From Dehalococcoides mccartyi (GTDB lineage: Bacteria; Chloroflexota; Dehalococcoidia; UBA2979), in assembly GCA_945888895.1 (NCBI GenBank), contig CAMDAY010000020.1, forward strand, positions 1 through 16,672: a stretch of 16,672 bases of DNA, written 5' to 3'. Shown one piece after another: positions 1 to 7,623 of this stretch. Position numbers and translations under genes: made by a program. The notes below the pieces were generated by a model that was not told the DNA's origin, searched no databases, and saw only the letters and a program-made list of their open reading frames with translations. The first letter of the stretch is position 1, and each line of letters opens with the position of its first letter.

Positions 1-126
1 GGACGGGCCATGCACCGCCGCCTGGAGCACCTGCCGCAGCGTGTCCTCCTCGACGGGGCGGTCGGAGAACGCGCGGACGGCGCGCTGGGCGCGGAAGAGC
101 TGCATCACGTCGGTCACGGGCTTCAT
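1..126 (-). CDS. Nitroreductase family protein, N-terminal fragment (cut by window edge)
   Basis: The reverse strand from 126 reads 42 open codons to the window edge, beginning MKPVTDVMQLFRAQRAVRAF and continuing SDRPVEEDTLRQVLQAAVHGPS. The pattern of an R-x-x-R-x-F segment (about residues 15-20), then 'DRPV', a helix, and 'AAVHGPS' is the classic N-terminus of FMN-dependent nitroreductases. In that family the R/S-R-R-x-x-R region contacts the FMN phosphate. Known family role: NAD(P)H-dependent reduction of nitro-compounds, quinones or flavins in the cytoplasm. The substrate here cannot be told. The ATG is supported by GGGAGG about 7 bases upstream (133-138). The gene is divergent from the cyclodeaminase-like gene at 303. 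Only the first fifth or so of a typical 190-220 residue protein is visible, so integrity is unknown. Confidence 0.8.
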   Translation of the reverse strand, partial: MKPVTDVMQLFRAQRAVRAFSDRPVEEDTLRQVLQAAVHGPS

Positions 127-194
127 CGACGACCTCCCTCGACGCCCCGCCCTCGAATGTGAGATCGGGCGAGGCGGTGCGCATCATCGCACCG

Positions 195-218
195 CACGAG
201 GTCATCCACGAGGTCATC
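195..218. repeat. 12-bp perfect tandem repeat in divergent intergenic region
   Basis: CACGAGGTCATC occurs twice back to back (195-206 and 207-218) between the start of the nitroreductase gene (126, -) and the proposed start of the cyclodeaminase-like gene (303, +). If the latter gene really began at 159, this would instead encode a repeated HEVI peptide. It may be a chance duplication or a pair of direct-repeat operator half-sites. Nothing further supports a binding protein. Confidence 0.5.
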
Positions 219-302
219 GATGTGCGCGAGCCCATCTCGGGCAGCGGGTACACTGGCGCCCGCACATACGCCGAACGTCCCTCGAACAGATCGGAACCGC
301 AC

Positions 303-1238
303 TTGGCTCTCTTCCTCAGCAACGACGATGTCCGCGCCCTGCTCCCGATGAAGGAGTGCGTGGACGTCCTCGACGACCTGTTCAAGCAGCACGCGCGCGG
401 CCTCGTCGACAACCGGCCGCGCGAGCGCCTGCGCTTCCCGGACTCCAACTGGACCTCGACGCTGATGGGCGGCACCGTCCTCAGCGAGGACGCCCTCGGC
501 TTCCGCACGTCGAGCGCGACTCTGCTCTACAACACGAAGACGGGTGCCCTCGACGCCGTCGTGGAGCCCGGCAACATGGCGTGGATCCGCACGGGCGCCG
601 CCAGCGGACTCGCTGCGAAGTACATGTCGAAGCCGAACGCCTCGGTCGTCGGCGTGTTCGGCACCGGCCGACAGGCGGTGACGCAGGTCGAGGGCATCGC
701 CGCCGTCCGCGACATTTCGCTGGTGAAGGTCTACTCGCGCGACGAGGAGAACCGCACGAAGTTCGCGGACACGATGCGCGAGCGCACGGGCCTCGAGATC
801 GTCGGCGTCGGCACGCCCGATGAGTGCGTACAGGGCTCTGACATCGTCGTGACGATCACCAGCGCGTGGGAGCCGGTGTTCGACGGCAATCTGCTGGAGC
901 CGGGCACCTGCGTCATCGCCGCGGGCGTGAACTCGTGGCAGAAGCGGGAGATCGACGAGACGACGATCCAGCGCGCCTCGCTCATCGCGGTCGACAACCT
1001 CGAGAACGCGAAGGCCGAGTGCGGCGAGCTGATCTGGGCCGCCGAGCGCGGCTGGTTCCGCTGGACGACCCCCGTCGAGCTGTCCGCAATCGTCAGCGGC
1101 GCGGTGGACGGCTACCCGAGCCCCGACGCGATCACGCTCTTCGAGAGCCAGGGCGTGGGCATGGAGGATGTCGCGGCCTCGGCCTACATCCTCAAGAAGG
1201 CGCGCGCGCAGGGCGTCGGGATCGAGCTGCCGTTCTAG
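303..1238 (+). CDS. Ornithine cyclodeaminase / mu-crystallin family oxidoreductase
   Basis: 311 residues from a TTG start, the usual family length. Residues 1-110 form the substrate domain, including 'RTGAASGLAAKYM' (96-108), where R96 matches the conserved family arginine. Residues 113-235 are a Rossmann domain with the nucleotide-binding turn GTGRQA (120-125). The C-terminus 'FESQGVGMEDVAASAYI' is typical. Relatives are NAD(P)-dependent cyclodeaminases, ketimine reductases or amino-acid dehydrogenases. By eye alignment, the ornithine cyclodeaminase positions K69 and D228 are replaced here by R68 and N210, so true ornithine cyclodeaminase activity is doubtful. The TTG is chosen because the family-like sequence begins 'ALFLSNDDVRALL'. 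An in-frame ATG at 159 would add 48 residues without family resemblance. The ribosome-binding site before the TTG is weak. It is convergent with the broken MFS gene, 12 bases away. Confidence 0.85.
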   Translation: MALFLSNDDVRALLPMKECVDVLDDLFKQHARGLVDNRPRERLRFPDSNWTSTLMGGTVLSEDALGFRTSSATLLYNTKTGALDAVVEPGNMAWIRTGAASGLAAKYMSKPNASVVGVFGTGRQAVTQVEGIAAVRDISLVKVYSRDEENRTKFADTMRERTGLEIVGVGTPDECVQGSDIVVTITSAWEPVFDGNLLEPGTCVIAAGVNSWQKREIDETTIQRASLIAVDNLENAKAECGELIWAAERGWFRWTTPVELSAIVSGAVDGYPSPDAITLFESQGVGMEDVAASAYILKKARAQGVGIELPF

Positions 1239-1250
1239 GCGACGACGGCG

Positions 1251-2543
1251 CTACCCGCCCGCGGCCTCGGGTGTGTCGGCCCGTTCTCGGTCGCGGCGGC
1301 CCGAGGCCAGCACGTCGTGGATCGTGTAGCGGCGGAGCTCGGGCATCGACGCGGCGACGGCACCGACCATGGCGATGCACGCCGCGCCGCCGCTGACGAC
1401 GGCGAACGTGGCGCTCGTCGCGGCGGCCACGAAGCCGGACTCGACCGCACCGAGCTGGTTCGACGCGCCGATGAAGAGCTGCGCGACTGCGGTGACGCGT
1501 CCGCGCAGGTGGTCGGGCGTCGAGAGCTGGATCGTCGTCTGTCGCATGACGACGCTGAGCTGGTCGGCCATCCCGACCGCCATGTAGGCGAGCACCGACA
1601 GCGGGAACCACCTCGCGGCGCCAAAGACCATCGTCGCCACGCCGAAGGCCGCGACGCTCAACAGCAGCGTGCGGCCGTTGCGCTCGATGGGCGGGAGCAG
1701 CACCATCACCACGGACATCAACATCGCTCCCGCGGGCAGCGCCGCGGACAGGATGCCAAAGCCGACCGGGCCGACCTGCAGGATGTACGACGCGTAGATC
1801 GGCAGCATCGCCTGCGCGCCGCCGAAGACGACCGCGAACATGTCGAGGGTCATCGAGCCCAGCAGCGGCTGGCGGCGGCGCACGAACGACACGCCCTCGC
1901 GGATCGCGGCCCACGACACAGCGCGCGGCGGCTGGCTCACGGCCCTCGGGCGCAGCGCCGCGACGGCGAACGTCGCGAGAAAGATCAGCACGACGATCGC
2001 GCCGTAGACCGACTCGATGCCGAAGCTCGCGATGAGCACGCCCTGTAGCGCGGCGCCGATGATGCCCGCCAGCGACTGGATCGTGGAGCTCACCGTGATG
2101 GCGTTCCGGAACAGCGACTCCGGCACGATCGAGGGCAGCAGCGATTGCCTCGCCGGGTTGTCGAACGCGGCGGCGAGGGCAATCAGGATGACCAGCCCGC
2201 AGATCAGCGGGAGCGTCAGGGCACCGGTCAGCGTTGCGGCGAGCAGCACTCCCGCGCAGGCCGCGGGCACGCACTGCGCGAGGAGGACGATGCGCTTGCG
2301 GTCGTGTGCGTCCGCGAACGCTCCCGCGTACAGCGCGGCGATCAGCTGTGGGACGAAGCGGGCCGCACCGAGGTATGCGATGTACCTGGCGTCATGGGTG
2401 AGCTCCCAGACCTGCCAGCCAAGCGCCGCCTAGAACGAGGTCTGCACCATCGCCGACGCGAACCGGGCGAAGGAGAACCACAGGAAGCCCCGGTGACGGA
2501 AAGCCGCGACCGGGTCGTGTTTGGAACCAGTGCTGTCGCTCAC
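1251..2543 (-). pseudogene. MFS exporter (MFS_3/EntS-like) interrupted by in-frame TAG
   Basis: Read in a single reverse frame, this encodes a complete MFS permease of about 430 residues, except for one amber codon at 2430-2432. Upstream of the stop: GTG (2543), then 'FRHRGFLWFSFARFASAMVQTSF', the N-terminal tail and first half of helix 1. Downstream without any shift: 'AALGWQVWELTHDARYIAYLG', then the MFS signature A loop 'GAFADAHDRKRIV', and the remaining helices through to 1251. An intact copy would be a 12-helix inner-membrane drug/metabolite exporter. The only obvious restart after the stop is GTG at 2270, which would skip helices 1-2, so a functional product is unlikely. An alternative upstream ATG at 2627 adds a Gly-rich leader. 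Neither start has a good ribosome-binding site. The stop could be real decay, a sequencing error (CAG to TAG would be one transition) or, less likely, readthrough. Confidence 0.85.
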
Positions 2544-2838
2544 GCGAGGCAGCGTTGCACTGCCCCCGTGGAGGGCCTCGCCGCCCCCGCTGGGCGACCC
2601 AGCGGCGCCTGCTGGGCCAACGATCATCAGAATTGTTGTAGGATGACCGGGATTTGAGTCTGGATTGGTGGGCGGCGCGGTGCCTCGGTGGTATCTTGTC
2701 GCCCTTCAGCCGGTTTGTGCCGAGCAGACGCCCTGACTCCGAGGCGAGCCTAGCGCTTCCGCCTCGATGCCATCGTTGCCTGCGCGACCGCCATCCGCCC
2801 TCGCCTCGAGGGCACGTGTGTACGAGGGGACGTGCTTT

Positions 2839-4032
2839 ATGACTGCGGGACCTCTGGACGGAATCCGGGTCTTCGACATGACCATCTTCATGGTCGGCCC
2901 GTGGGCCTCCATGCAGCTGGGTGCGCTTGGTGCGGACGTCGTCCACATCGAGCAGCCTGACATCGACTGGGCAACCCTGGGCGCCGGCGTCCCGCCGACG
3001 ATCAACGGCACCTCGATCGGCTACATCGCGTGGAACATGAACAAGCGCGCATTCTCGCTCGACATGAAGCTCGAGGAGTACCGCCGCCGCGCCTACGAGT
3101 TGCTCAAGACCTGTGACGTGTTCCTGGTGAACATGCGCCCCGGTGTCGCCGAGCGCCTGGGCGTCGGCTACGAGGATGTCCAGAAGATCAACCCGCGGAT
3201 CGTCTACTGCACGGTCACCGGCTGGGGCACGAGCGGCCCGATGGCCGACCTGCCCGGCGCGGACGGTCAGGTGCAGTACGTCACCGGCTTCGGCTCCGCC
3301 ACCGGCGAGCGCGACGGCGCACCCGAGCTCTACCGCCACCTGACGCAGATGGATGGCACCACCGGCAACTACGCCGCGCAAGCCATCACCATGGCCCTCG
3401 TCGCGCGCGAGCGCACCGGCCAGGGTCAGCGCATCGACCTGTCGATGCTGCGCGCGGGCACGGCACTTCAGTCGGGCCGCATCGCCGAGTACTTCGCCAG
3501 CGGCAAGGTCGCCGAGCGCCTCGGCGCATCCGGCGCGGCTGCCGCCCCGGACACGGCCTTCTTCTGCGAGGACAAGGCGTGGCTGGGCATCTCCGCCACG
3601 TCGCAGTCCGAGTGGGTCGCGCTCTGCGACGCGATCGGCAAGCCGGAGCTGAAGGACGACGCGCGGTTCAAGACGAACCCGGATCGCGTCGACAACCGCG
3701 ACGCGCTCGAGGAGATCCTCGCGGCCCGCTTCGCGGAGCGCCCGACGGACCACTGGCTGTTCTACCTCCGCCGCGCGGGCGTGCCCTGCGGCTACACCAT
3801 GCGCTGGGACGTGCTCCGCAACCACCGCCAGGTGCTGGAGAACAACTACCTGGTGGACGTGGAGACCGGCGGCTGGGGCGAGGTCACGACCGGCGGCCCG
3901 GCGTGGCACTTCAGCGACACACCGCAGCGCTGGTTCGGGACGCCGTTCCCCGGTCAGCACGACGCAGAAGTCCTCGGTGAGCTGGAGGCCGCGCGTGCCT
4001 CGCAGCCCGAGTCCGTGAAGCAGGGGAGCTAG
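2839..4032 (+). CDS. Class III CoA-transferase (CaiB/BaiF/Frc family), first of pair
   Basis: 397 residues, the normal length for family III CoA-transferases, which move CoA between carboxylic acids through an aspartyl-CoA intermediate. The N-terminus 'GPLDGIRVFDMTIFMVGPWASMQLGALGADVVHIEQP' is the standard family opening. 'RPGVAERLGVGYEDVQKINPRIVYCTVTGWG' (100-130) and 'RERTGQGQRIDLSML' follow in order. D172 in 'QMDGTTGNY' lies where formyl-CoA transferase has its catalytic Asp169, so the enzyme looks competent. The ATG at 2839 has GAGGGGA eight bases upstream (2824-2830). Earlier in-frame codons from 2767 lack similarity to the family. The stop is followed two bases later by the second CoA-transferase, so the two are co-transcribed and probably co-translated. 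The acyl substrate cannot be predicted. Confidence 0.92.
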   Translation: MTAGPLDGIRVFDMTIFMVGPWASMQLGALGADVVHIEQPDIDWATLGAGVPPTINGTSIGYIAWNMNKRAFSLDMKLEEYRRRAYELLKTCDVFLVNMRPGVAERLGVGYEDVQKINPRIVYCTVTGWGTSGPMADLPGADGQVQYVTGFGSATGERDGAPELYRHLTQMDGTTGNYAAQAITMALVARERTGQGQRIDLSMLRAGTALQSGRIAEYFASGKVAERLGASGAAAAPDTAFFCEDKAWLGISATSQSEWVALCDAIGKPELKDDARFKTNPDRVDNRDALEEILAARFAERPTDHWLFYLRRAGVPCGYTMRWDVLRNHRQVLENNYLVDVETGGWGEVTTGGPAWHFSDTPQRWFGTPFPGQHDAEVLGELEAARASQPESVKQGS

Positions 4033-4034
4033 GC

Positions 4035-5198
4035 GTGGCAGGTCCGCTTGATGGATTGAAGGTGCTGGAGATCGCGGAAGCGGTCGCCGGTCCGTACGCA
4101 GCGATGGCCCTCGGCGACGCCGGGGCCGAGGTGACGAAGATCGAGTCGCTCGATGGCGACCGCTCGCGCGACTGGGGCTCCCACAAGCGCGGCGACCACG
4201 GCGCGGTGTTCGCCGGCCTGAACCGCAACAAGCGCTCGGTCACGCTCGACCCGTCGAAGCCGGAGTCGAAGGACGCCGTGCGCCGCCTGGCCAAGGACGC
4301 GGATGTGATCATCTGCGACGTGGGCTGGGACAAGAAGATCGGCCTGACGTTCGAGGACGTGCAGGCGATCAACCCGCGCGCCGTCTACCTCTCGATCTCC
4401 GAGTGGGGCGACAAGGGCCCGTGGGCCAACCAGCCCCCGTACGGCGAGCTGGCCGCACAGCTCGCCTCGGAGGCCACGCTCTCCCTCGGCAACATCGGCG
4501 AGAAGCCGGTGCGCGAGGGCACGGACATCGGCTCGATGTACGCGGGCGTGTACGGCATCCAGGGGATCAACGCGGCGCTGTACGCGCGCGAGCGCACCGG
4601 CAAGGGCCAGCGCATCGACGTGTCGCTGTTCGGCTGCCTGATGGCGCTGCGCTCCACGCTGTGGGTCGCGCTGTCGAACCCCGACTACTGGTGGGGCTTC
4701 CACCTCGACTCGTACATCAAGCCGCCTGACCACGGCTACAAGGCCAAGGACGGCAAGCGCATCTTCATGTCCCTCGCGCGCATGACGCCCGAGGATCGCG
4801 AGCAGCTGCACACGGAGCTCGGGGGCCTCGGCTTCCTGGAGGGCGAGCCGCGCAAGCAGATGTTCCTGGAGGATCGCGGTGGCGGTGGCACGCGCTACGG
4901 CTACCTGATCACGGACCTGTGGGAGAAGCTCTTCTCCAACATGGACTCCGGACCGCTCATCGAGTTGCTCCGCAAGCTCGGCGGCTGGGCGTTCCCGCTG
5001 AACGACTACCAGACCCTGTTCGACTCCGACCAGGTCGAGGCCGTCGGCATGCTCACCAAGATGGACTACCCCGGCCTCGGCGAGCGCAACGCCATGCAGC
5101 CGCCGTGGGAGTTCGCGGACACGCAGGCGAGCATTCGCCTACCCCCGCCGGCCCTCGGCGCGCACACGAAGGAAGTCCTCGCCGGCGTCGGCCTCTAG
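4035..5198 (+). CDS. Class III CoA-transferase (CaiB/BaiF/Frc family), second of pair
   Basis: 387 residues from a GTG start. AGGGGAG at 4022-4028, inside the end of the upstream gene, serves as ribosome-binding site. The opening 'GPLDGLKVLEIAEAVAGPYAAMALGDAGAEVTKIE' and 'RERTGKGQRIDVSLF' (185-199) are diagnostic for the family. D164 in 'GTDIGSMYAGVYG' aligns with the catalytic aspartate. The segment from about 225 to 330 ('DGKRIFMSLARMTPEDREQL' onwards) is divergent from the first gene, so this is a distant paralogue rather than a recent duplicate. Adjacent paired family III enzymes are known to form heteromers in some pathways (for example the benzylsuccinate CoA-transferase subunits BbsE/BbsF), which is a reasonable but unproved model here. 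A strong hairpin terminator lies 30 bases after the stop. Confidence 0.92.
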   Translation: MAGPLDGLKVLEIAEAVAGPYAAMALGDAGAEVTKIESLDGDRSRDWGSHKRGDHGAVFAGLNRNKRSVTLDPSKPESKDAVRRLAKDADVIICDVGWDKKIGLTFEDVQAINPRAVYLSISEWGDKGPWANQPPYGELAAQLASEATLSLGNIGEKPVREGTDIGSMYAGVYGIQGINAALYARERTGKGQRIDVSLFGCLMALRSTLWVALSNPDYWWGFHLDSYIKPPDHGYKAKDGKRIFMSLARMTPEDREQLHTELGGLGFLEGEPRKQMFLEDRGGGGTRYGYLITDLWEKLFSNMDSGPLIELLRKLGGWAFPLNDYQTLFDSDQVEAVGMLTKMDYPGLGERNAMQPPWEFADTQASIRLPPPALGAHTKEVLAGVGL

Positions 5199-5227
5199 CC
5201 AACGCCTCGCGGCGGTGCGAACACCGA

Positions 5228-5252
5228 AAGGGGGAGCCAATGGCTCCCCCTT
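5228..5252 (+). terminator. Hairpin terminator after CoA-transferase operon
   Basis: An 11-bp perfect stem (AAGGGGGAGCC, 5228-5238, with GGCTCCCCCTT, 5242-5252) encloses a 3-base loop, 30 bases after the stop of the second CoA-transferase. The trailing T-run is short (TTCT), so it is a strong hairpin with a weak U-tract. It may also serve the reverse direction, where AAG-rich DNA becomes a short TTTC tail. Confidence 0.75.
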
Positions 5253-5350
5253 CTGCTTGCCTGCGTGGGTCTCGAGGACTGCGTGATGCCGAGGGGGGGG
5301 GCGCCGGTCGCGGCGGCAGGGACGTTCGAGGTTCAACCGCGGGGCGGCCC

Positions 5351-5384
5351 ACCCCTGCCCCTCCCGGCGCTGGAGGGGTTCTGA
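5351..5384. repeat. REP-like palindromic element, copy 1
   Basis: The left arm CCCCTCC (5358-5364) pairs with GGAGGGG (5372-5378). The flanks read ACCCCTGCCC before and TTCTGA after. The same framework (ACCCTGCCC, palindrome, GAGGG, TTCTGA) recurs at 7624-7662, between two other genes. Two copies in one window suggest a dispersed intergenic repeat family, though GC-rich chance similarity cannot be excluded. Confidence 0.45.
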
Positions 5385-5396
5385 AAAGAGGAACCA

Positions 5397-5423
5397 AGTG
5401 TGAGGAGCTGCGCCCCTCACACT
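5397..5423. repeat. 9-bp perfect intergenic hairpin
   Basis: AGTGTGAGG (5397-5405) and CCTCACACT (5415-5423) form a perfect stem around a 9-base loop. It sits just after the REP-like element and has no U-tract, so it is not an obvious terminator. Confidence 0.55.
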
Positions 5424-5544
5424 CCCGGCGGAACTCGTCGAGGCGATGCCAGGTTGGCGCGAGTGATTCGCACCGTCGGCACGGATACTGCTACCGATCG
5501 CCAACCGGCAGCGTCGGGAGCGCGAGTGCGAAGCCCTCGCCATT

Positions 5545-5583
5545 CATCCCCCTTCCCGCGCAGGAAAGGAGGGCCAGGGGATG
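5545..5583. repeat. Composite intergenic inverted repeat near end of luciferase-like gene
   Basis: The outer arms CATCCCC (5545-5551) and GGGGATG (5577-5583) enclose an inner TTCC/GGAA stem (5553-5556 and 5563-5566). It lies about 80 bases beyond the stop of the reverse-strand gene ending at 5660. It may act as that gene's transcription end signal or be a REP-like element. Confidence 0.45.
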
Positions 5584-5659
5584 GGCCGCACCTGGCTGCC
5601 ACATCGACACGACTCGCATCGAGGCGCGGTGCATCCTCTCCGGCTCGCGCCGCGCTCGG

Positions 5660-6619
5660 CTAGGCTCGCGCCGCGTAGTGCTCCCGCACGGCCGGCAGCA
5701 CGTCCGCGGCGAGGCGGCGCATCTGGTCCTCGACGTCCTTCGGGTCGCAGGCCCAGTTGAAGACGAACTCCGTGACACCGAGGTCGATGAACGAGTTCAT
5801 GCGGTCGATCACCTGCTGCGGGTTGCCGGCGAGCACGAGGTTGCGCATCACGTCGGGGGTCGAGTTGTAGCCGCGCGCCTCGTTGATCGCGGCGACCTCG
5901 ATCGCCTCGGAGCCGTCACCGTCGCCGACGTTCACCATCTCGACGATGCCGTAGCGCAGGTCGTCCGGCGCGCCGCGCTCCTTGAGCGCCTCGATGCCGC
6001 GGGCGTAGCCGCTCGGCGTCATGATGTACGGGAGCCAGCCGCGCCCGTACTTGATCACGCGGTCGTACACGCGCTGCTGCTGGGGGGATCGGCCACCCCG
6101 CGCGCCCAGCAGCACGGGCATCGGGTCCTGCATCGGCGTGATGCCGAGGTTGCCGGAGATTTCGTAGAACTTGCCGTGGTGGTCGACGTCCTTACCGCTC
6201 CAGAGCTGCGTCATCACCTCGAGGCACTCGTCCATCAGCGCACCGCGGTCCTTGGGCGCGATCCCGTTCAGTGTGAAGTCCGCGCCGCGCTCGCCGCCCA
6301 CCCCGACGCCGAAGAGGAAGCGCCCACCGCTGAGCCGGTCGAGGCTGGCAACCTGCAGCGCGGTCGTCGTCGGGTGGCGCATCGGGAGCAGGAACACCGA
6401 GGTACCGAAGTGCATCTTCGTGGTGATCGAGGCCGCGTGCGTGAGCATCGCGAACGCGTCCGGGCCGCCGAGGGCGTACGAGTTGCCGGTCCAAATCGCG
6501 TCGTACTCGAGCTGCTCGGCGAGCTCGACGGCCTTCGTGAACCGCTGGTAGCGAGCGGACTCATCGCCGCGCAGCGTCGTCAGCAGCATCACGCCAATGG
6601 AAAGCGGGTGTCCAGCCAT
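5660..6619 (-). CDS. LLM-class (luciferase-like) F420/FMN-dependent oxidoreductase
   Basis: 319 residues. The N-terminus 'SIGVMLLTT' (strand 1), 'AVELAEQLEYDAIWTGNS' (helix 1 and strand 2), 'TTKMHFGTSVFLLPMRHPTTTALQVASLDRLSGGRFLFGVGVGG' and 'GALMDECLEVMTQLWSGKDVDHHGKFYEI' follow the bacterial luciferase-like TIM-barrel family in order. The 'GRFLFGVGVG' turn and the W-SG-D-x-x-G-F-Y block are family hallmarks. Members use F420 or reduced FMN for hydride transfer or monooxygenation in the cytoplasm. The cofactor cannot be settled from these motifs, although the overall pattern resembles F420-type proteins of Chloroflexota and Actinobacteria. The ATG is backed by GAGGAGG about 6 bases upstream. 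The gene follows the alpha/beta hydrolase by 101 bases on the same strand and is probably co-transcribed. Confidence 0.9.
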   Translation of the reverse strand: MAGHPLSIGVMLLTTLRGDESARYQRFTKAVELAEQLEYDAIWTGNSYALGGPDAFAMLTHAASITTKMHFGTSVFLLPMRHPTTTALQVASLDRLSGGRFLFGVGVGGERGADFTLNGIAPKDRGALMDECLEVMTQLWSGKDVDHHGKFYEISGNLGITPMQDPMPVLLGARGGRSPQQQRVYDRVIKYGRGWLPYIMTPSGYARGIEALKERGAPDDLRYGIVEMVNVGDGDGSEAIEVAAINEARGYNSTPDVMRNLVLAGNPQQVIDRMNSFIDLGVTEFVFNWACDPKDVEDQMRRLAADVLPAVREHYAARA

Positions 6620-6720
6620 CGAGTCCTCCTCGTGTCATCGAGTCGACGGGTGTCGCCGCTCCGACCAGCGCGAGCATAGGACGCGCGCGCTGCGCTGGAA
6701 ACGGACGCCCCGGACGACTG

Positions 6721-7539
6721 CTACGCCTGCCGCTCCCAAGCCTCGACGCCGTCGAGGAAGTTGAGCAGGTGGCGACGCCACGCCTCCGGCTGGTCCCAGT
6801 ACAGCGAGTGGCCGCAATCATCGAGCATCACGAGCTGCGAGTTGCGGATGTTGCGATGCATGATCACCGACCCGCCGGGCGGGCACATCGTGTCCTGCAG
6901 GCCCTGCAGGATCAGCACCGGCACGTCGATGCTGCGCAGCTCCGGCGTCCACGAGTACTGCTTCATCGCGCGGACGATGTGCGCGTAGACCTTGCCGGGG
7001 ATGCCGAGCGTGCGCTCACGGTCCGTCTGAGCGCGATCTGCCGGCACCGGGCGGACGGTGGTCGTGGCATTCGCCAACCGTGCGCTGCCCTCGAAGACCG
7101 CGGCGACGCCTCCGGTCTCGGCGAGCACGGCGCGCTGCTCCCAGGCGTCCGCCATGCGCTCTGCGACCTGGCTCGAGGTGGACATGAGGAACGCACCGGC
7201 CGCGATCCCGGGGAAGTCGATGAGGAACCGCTGCGTGATCGCGCCGCCCATCGACACACCGCCGACGAACGGCCTCGACAGGCCGAGCGCCGCGATCAGG
7301 CCGGCGAGGTCGCGCGCGTGCATCTCCGGCGTGTACGGCACATCGGGCTTGTCCGACTCGCCGTGGCCCCGAACGTCCCACGCGAGGACGGCGTAGCGCT
7401 TCGACAGCTCGGCGATGTCGTCATCCCAGTTGTGGAGCGAACCGCCCATGCCGTGCGTCAGGATCAGCACGCGCTGCGTCGAAGGATCGCCGGTCAGCTC
7501 GTAGTTGATCGAGAGCTCGTCGTTCACCAGTACGCGCAT
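6721..7539 (-). CDS. Alpha/beta-fold hydrolase
   Basis: 272 residues with a full alpha/beta-hydrolase layout: oxyanion loop HGMGG (29-33), 'WDVRGHGESDKP' (54-65), nucleophile elbow GVSMGG with S96, acid D216 in 'LQGLQDTMCPP' and H244 in 'DDCGHSLYWDQP'. The catalytic triad is therefore complete. Similarity in style is to 3-oxoadipate enol-lactonase/esterase-type hydrolases, but specificity is not readable. There is no signal peptide, so it is cytoplasmic. The ATG is preceded by GGGAGG at 7 bases. Its neighbours are the luciferase-like oxidoreductase downstream and the PAC2 gene 129 bases upstream, separated by a palindromic repeat. Confidence 0.9.
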   Translation of the reverse strand: MRVLVNDELSINYELTGDPSTQRVLILTHGMGGSLHNWDDDIAELSKRYAVLAWDVRGHGESDKPDVPYTPEMHARDLAGLIAALGLSRPFVGGVSMGGAITQRFLIDFPGIAAGAFLMSTSSQVAERMADAWEQRAVLAETGGVAAVFEGSARLANATTTVRPVPADRAQTDRERTLGIPGKVYAHIVRAMKQYSWTPELRSIDVPVLILQGLQDTMCPPGGSVIMHRNIRNSQLVMLDDCGHSLYWDQPEAWRRHLLNFLDGVEAWERQA

Positions 7540-7623
7540 GTGCAGCCTCCCTCAGTCTCGGCCAGAGCGAGACGGAGCGTAGCGGGTTCCGCGGACGAAC
7601 GGGCGAGAGGAGTCAAAGCCATC

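Larger units (their letters stand above)
5199..5659. other. Non-coding 460-base gap with several inverted repeats
   Basis: This is the gap between two convergent transcripts. No reading frame here resembles a known protein. It holds the terminator at 5228-5252 and a run of nine G (5293-5301). Further structures are a hairpin with arms CCCCTCC/GGAGGGG (5358-5364 and 5372-5378), a 9-bp perfect hairpin (5397-5405 with 5415-5423), an 8-bp inverted repeat GGTTGGCG/CGCCAACC (5452-5459 and 5499-5506) and a composite hairpin with arms CATCCCC/GGGGATG (5545-5551 and 5577-5583). It could be a cluster of REP-like elements or encode a structured RNA. No RNA family was recognised. Confidence 0.6.

Noticed and set aside
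159..302. Upstream ATG extension of the cyclodeaminase-like gene
   Set aside because: The added 48 residues do not resemble the family, which begins at 'ALFLSNDD'. The stretch is better explained as divergent regulatory DNA.
5293..5301. Run of nine G as a possible phase-variation tract
   Set aside because: It is not inside or at the promoter of any recognisable gene, so slippage would have no evident target.
4919..6679. 586-codon plus-strand open frame over the CoA-transferase end, gap and luciferase-like gene
   Set aside because: It is a shadow frame. It overlaps two well-supported genes in other frames and shows no domain.
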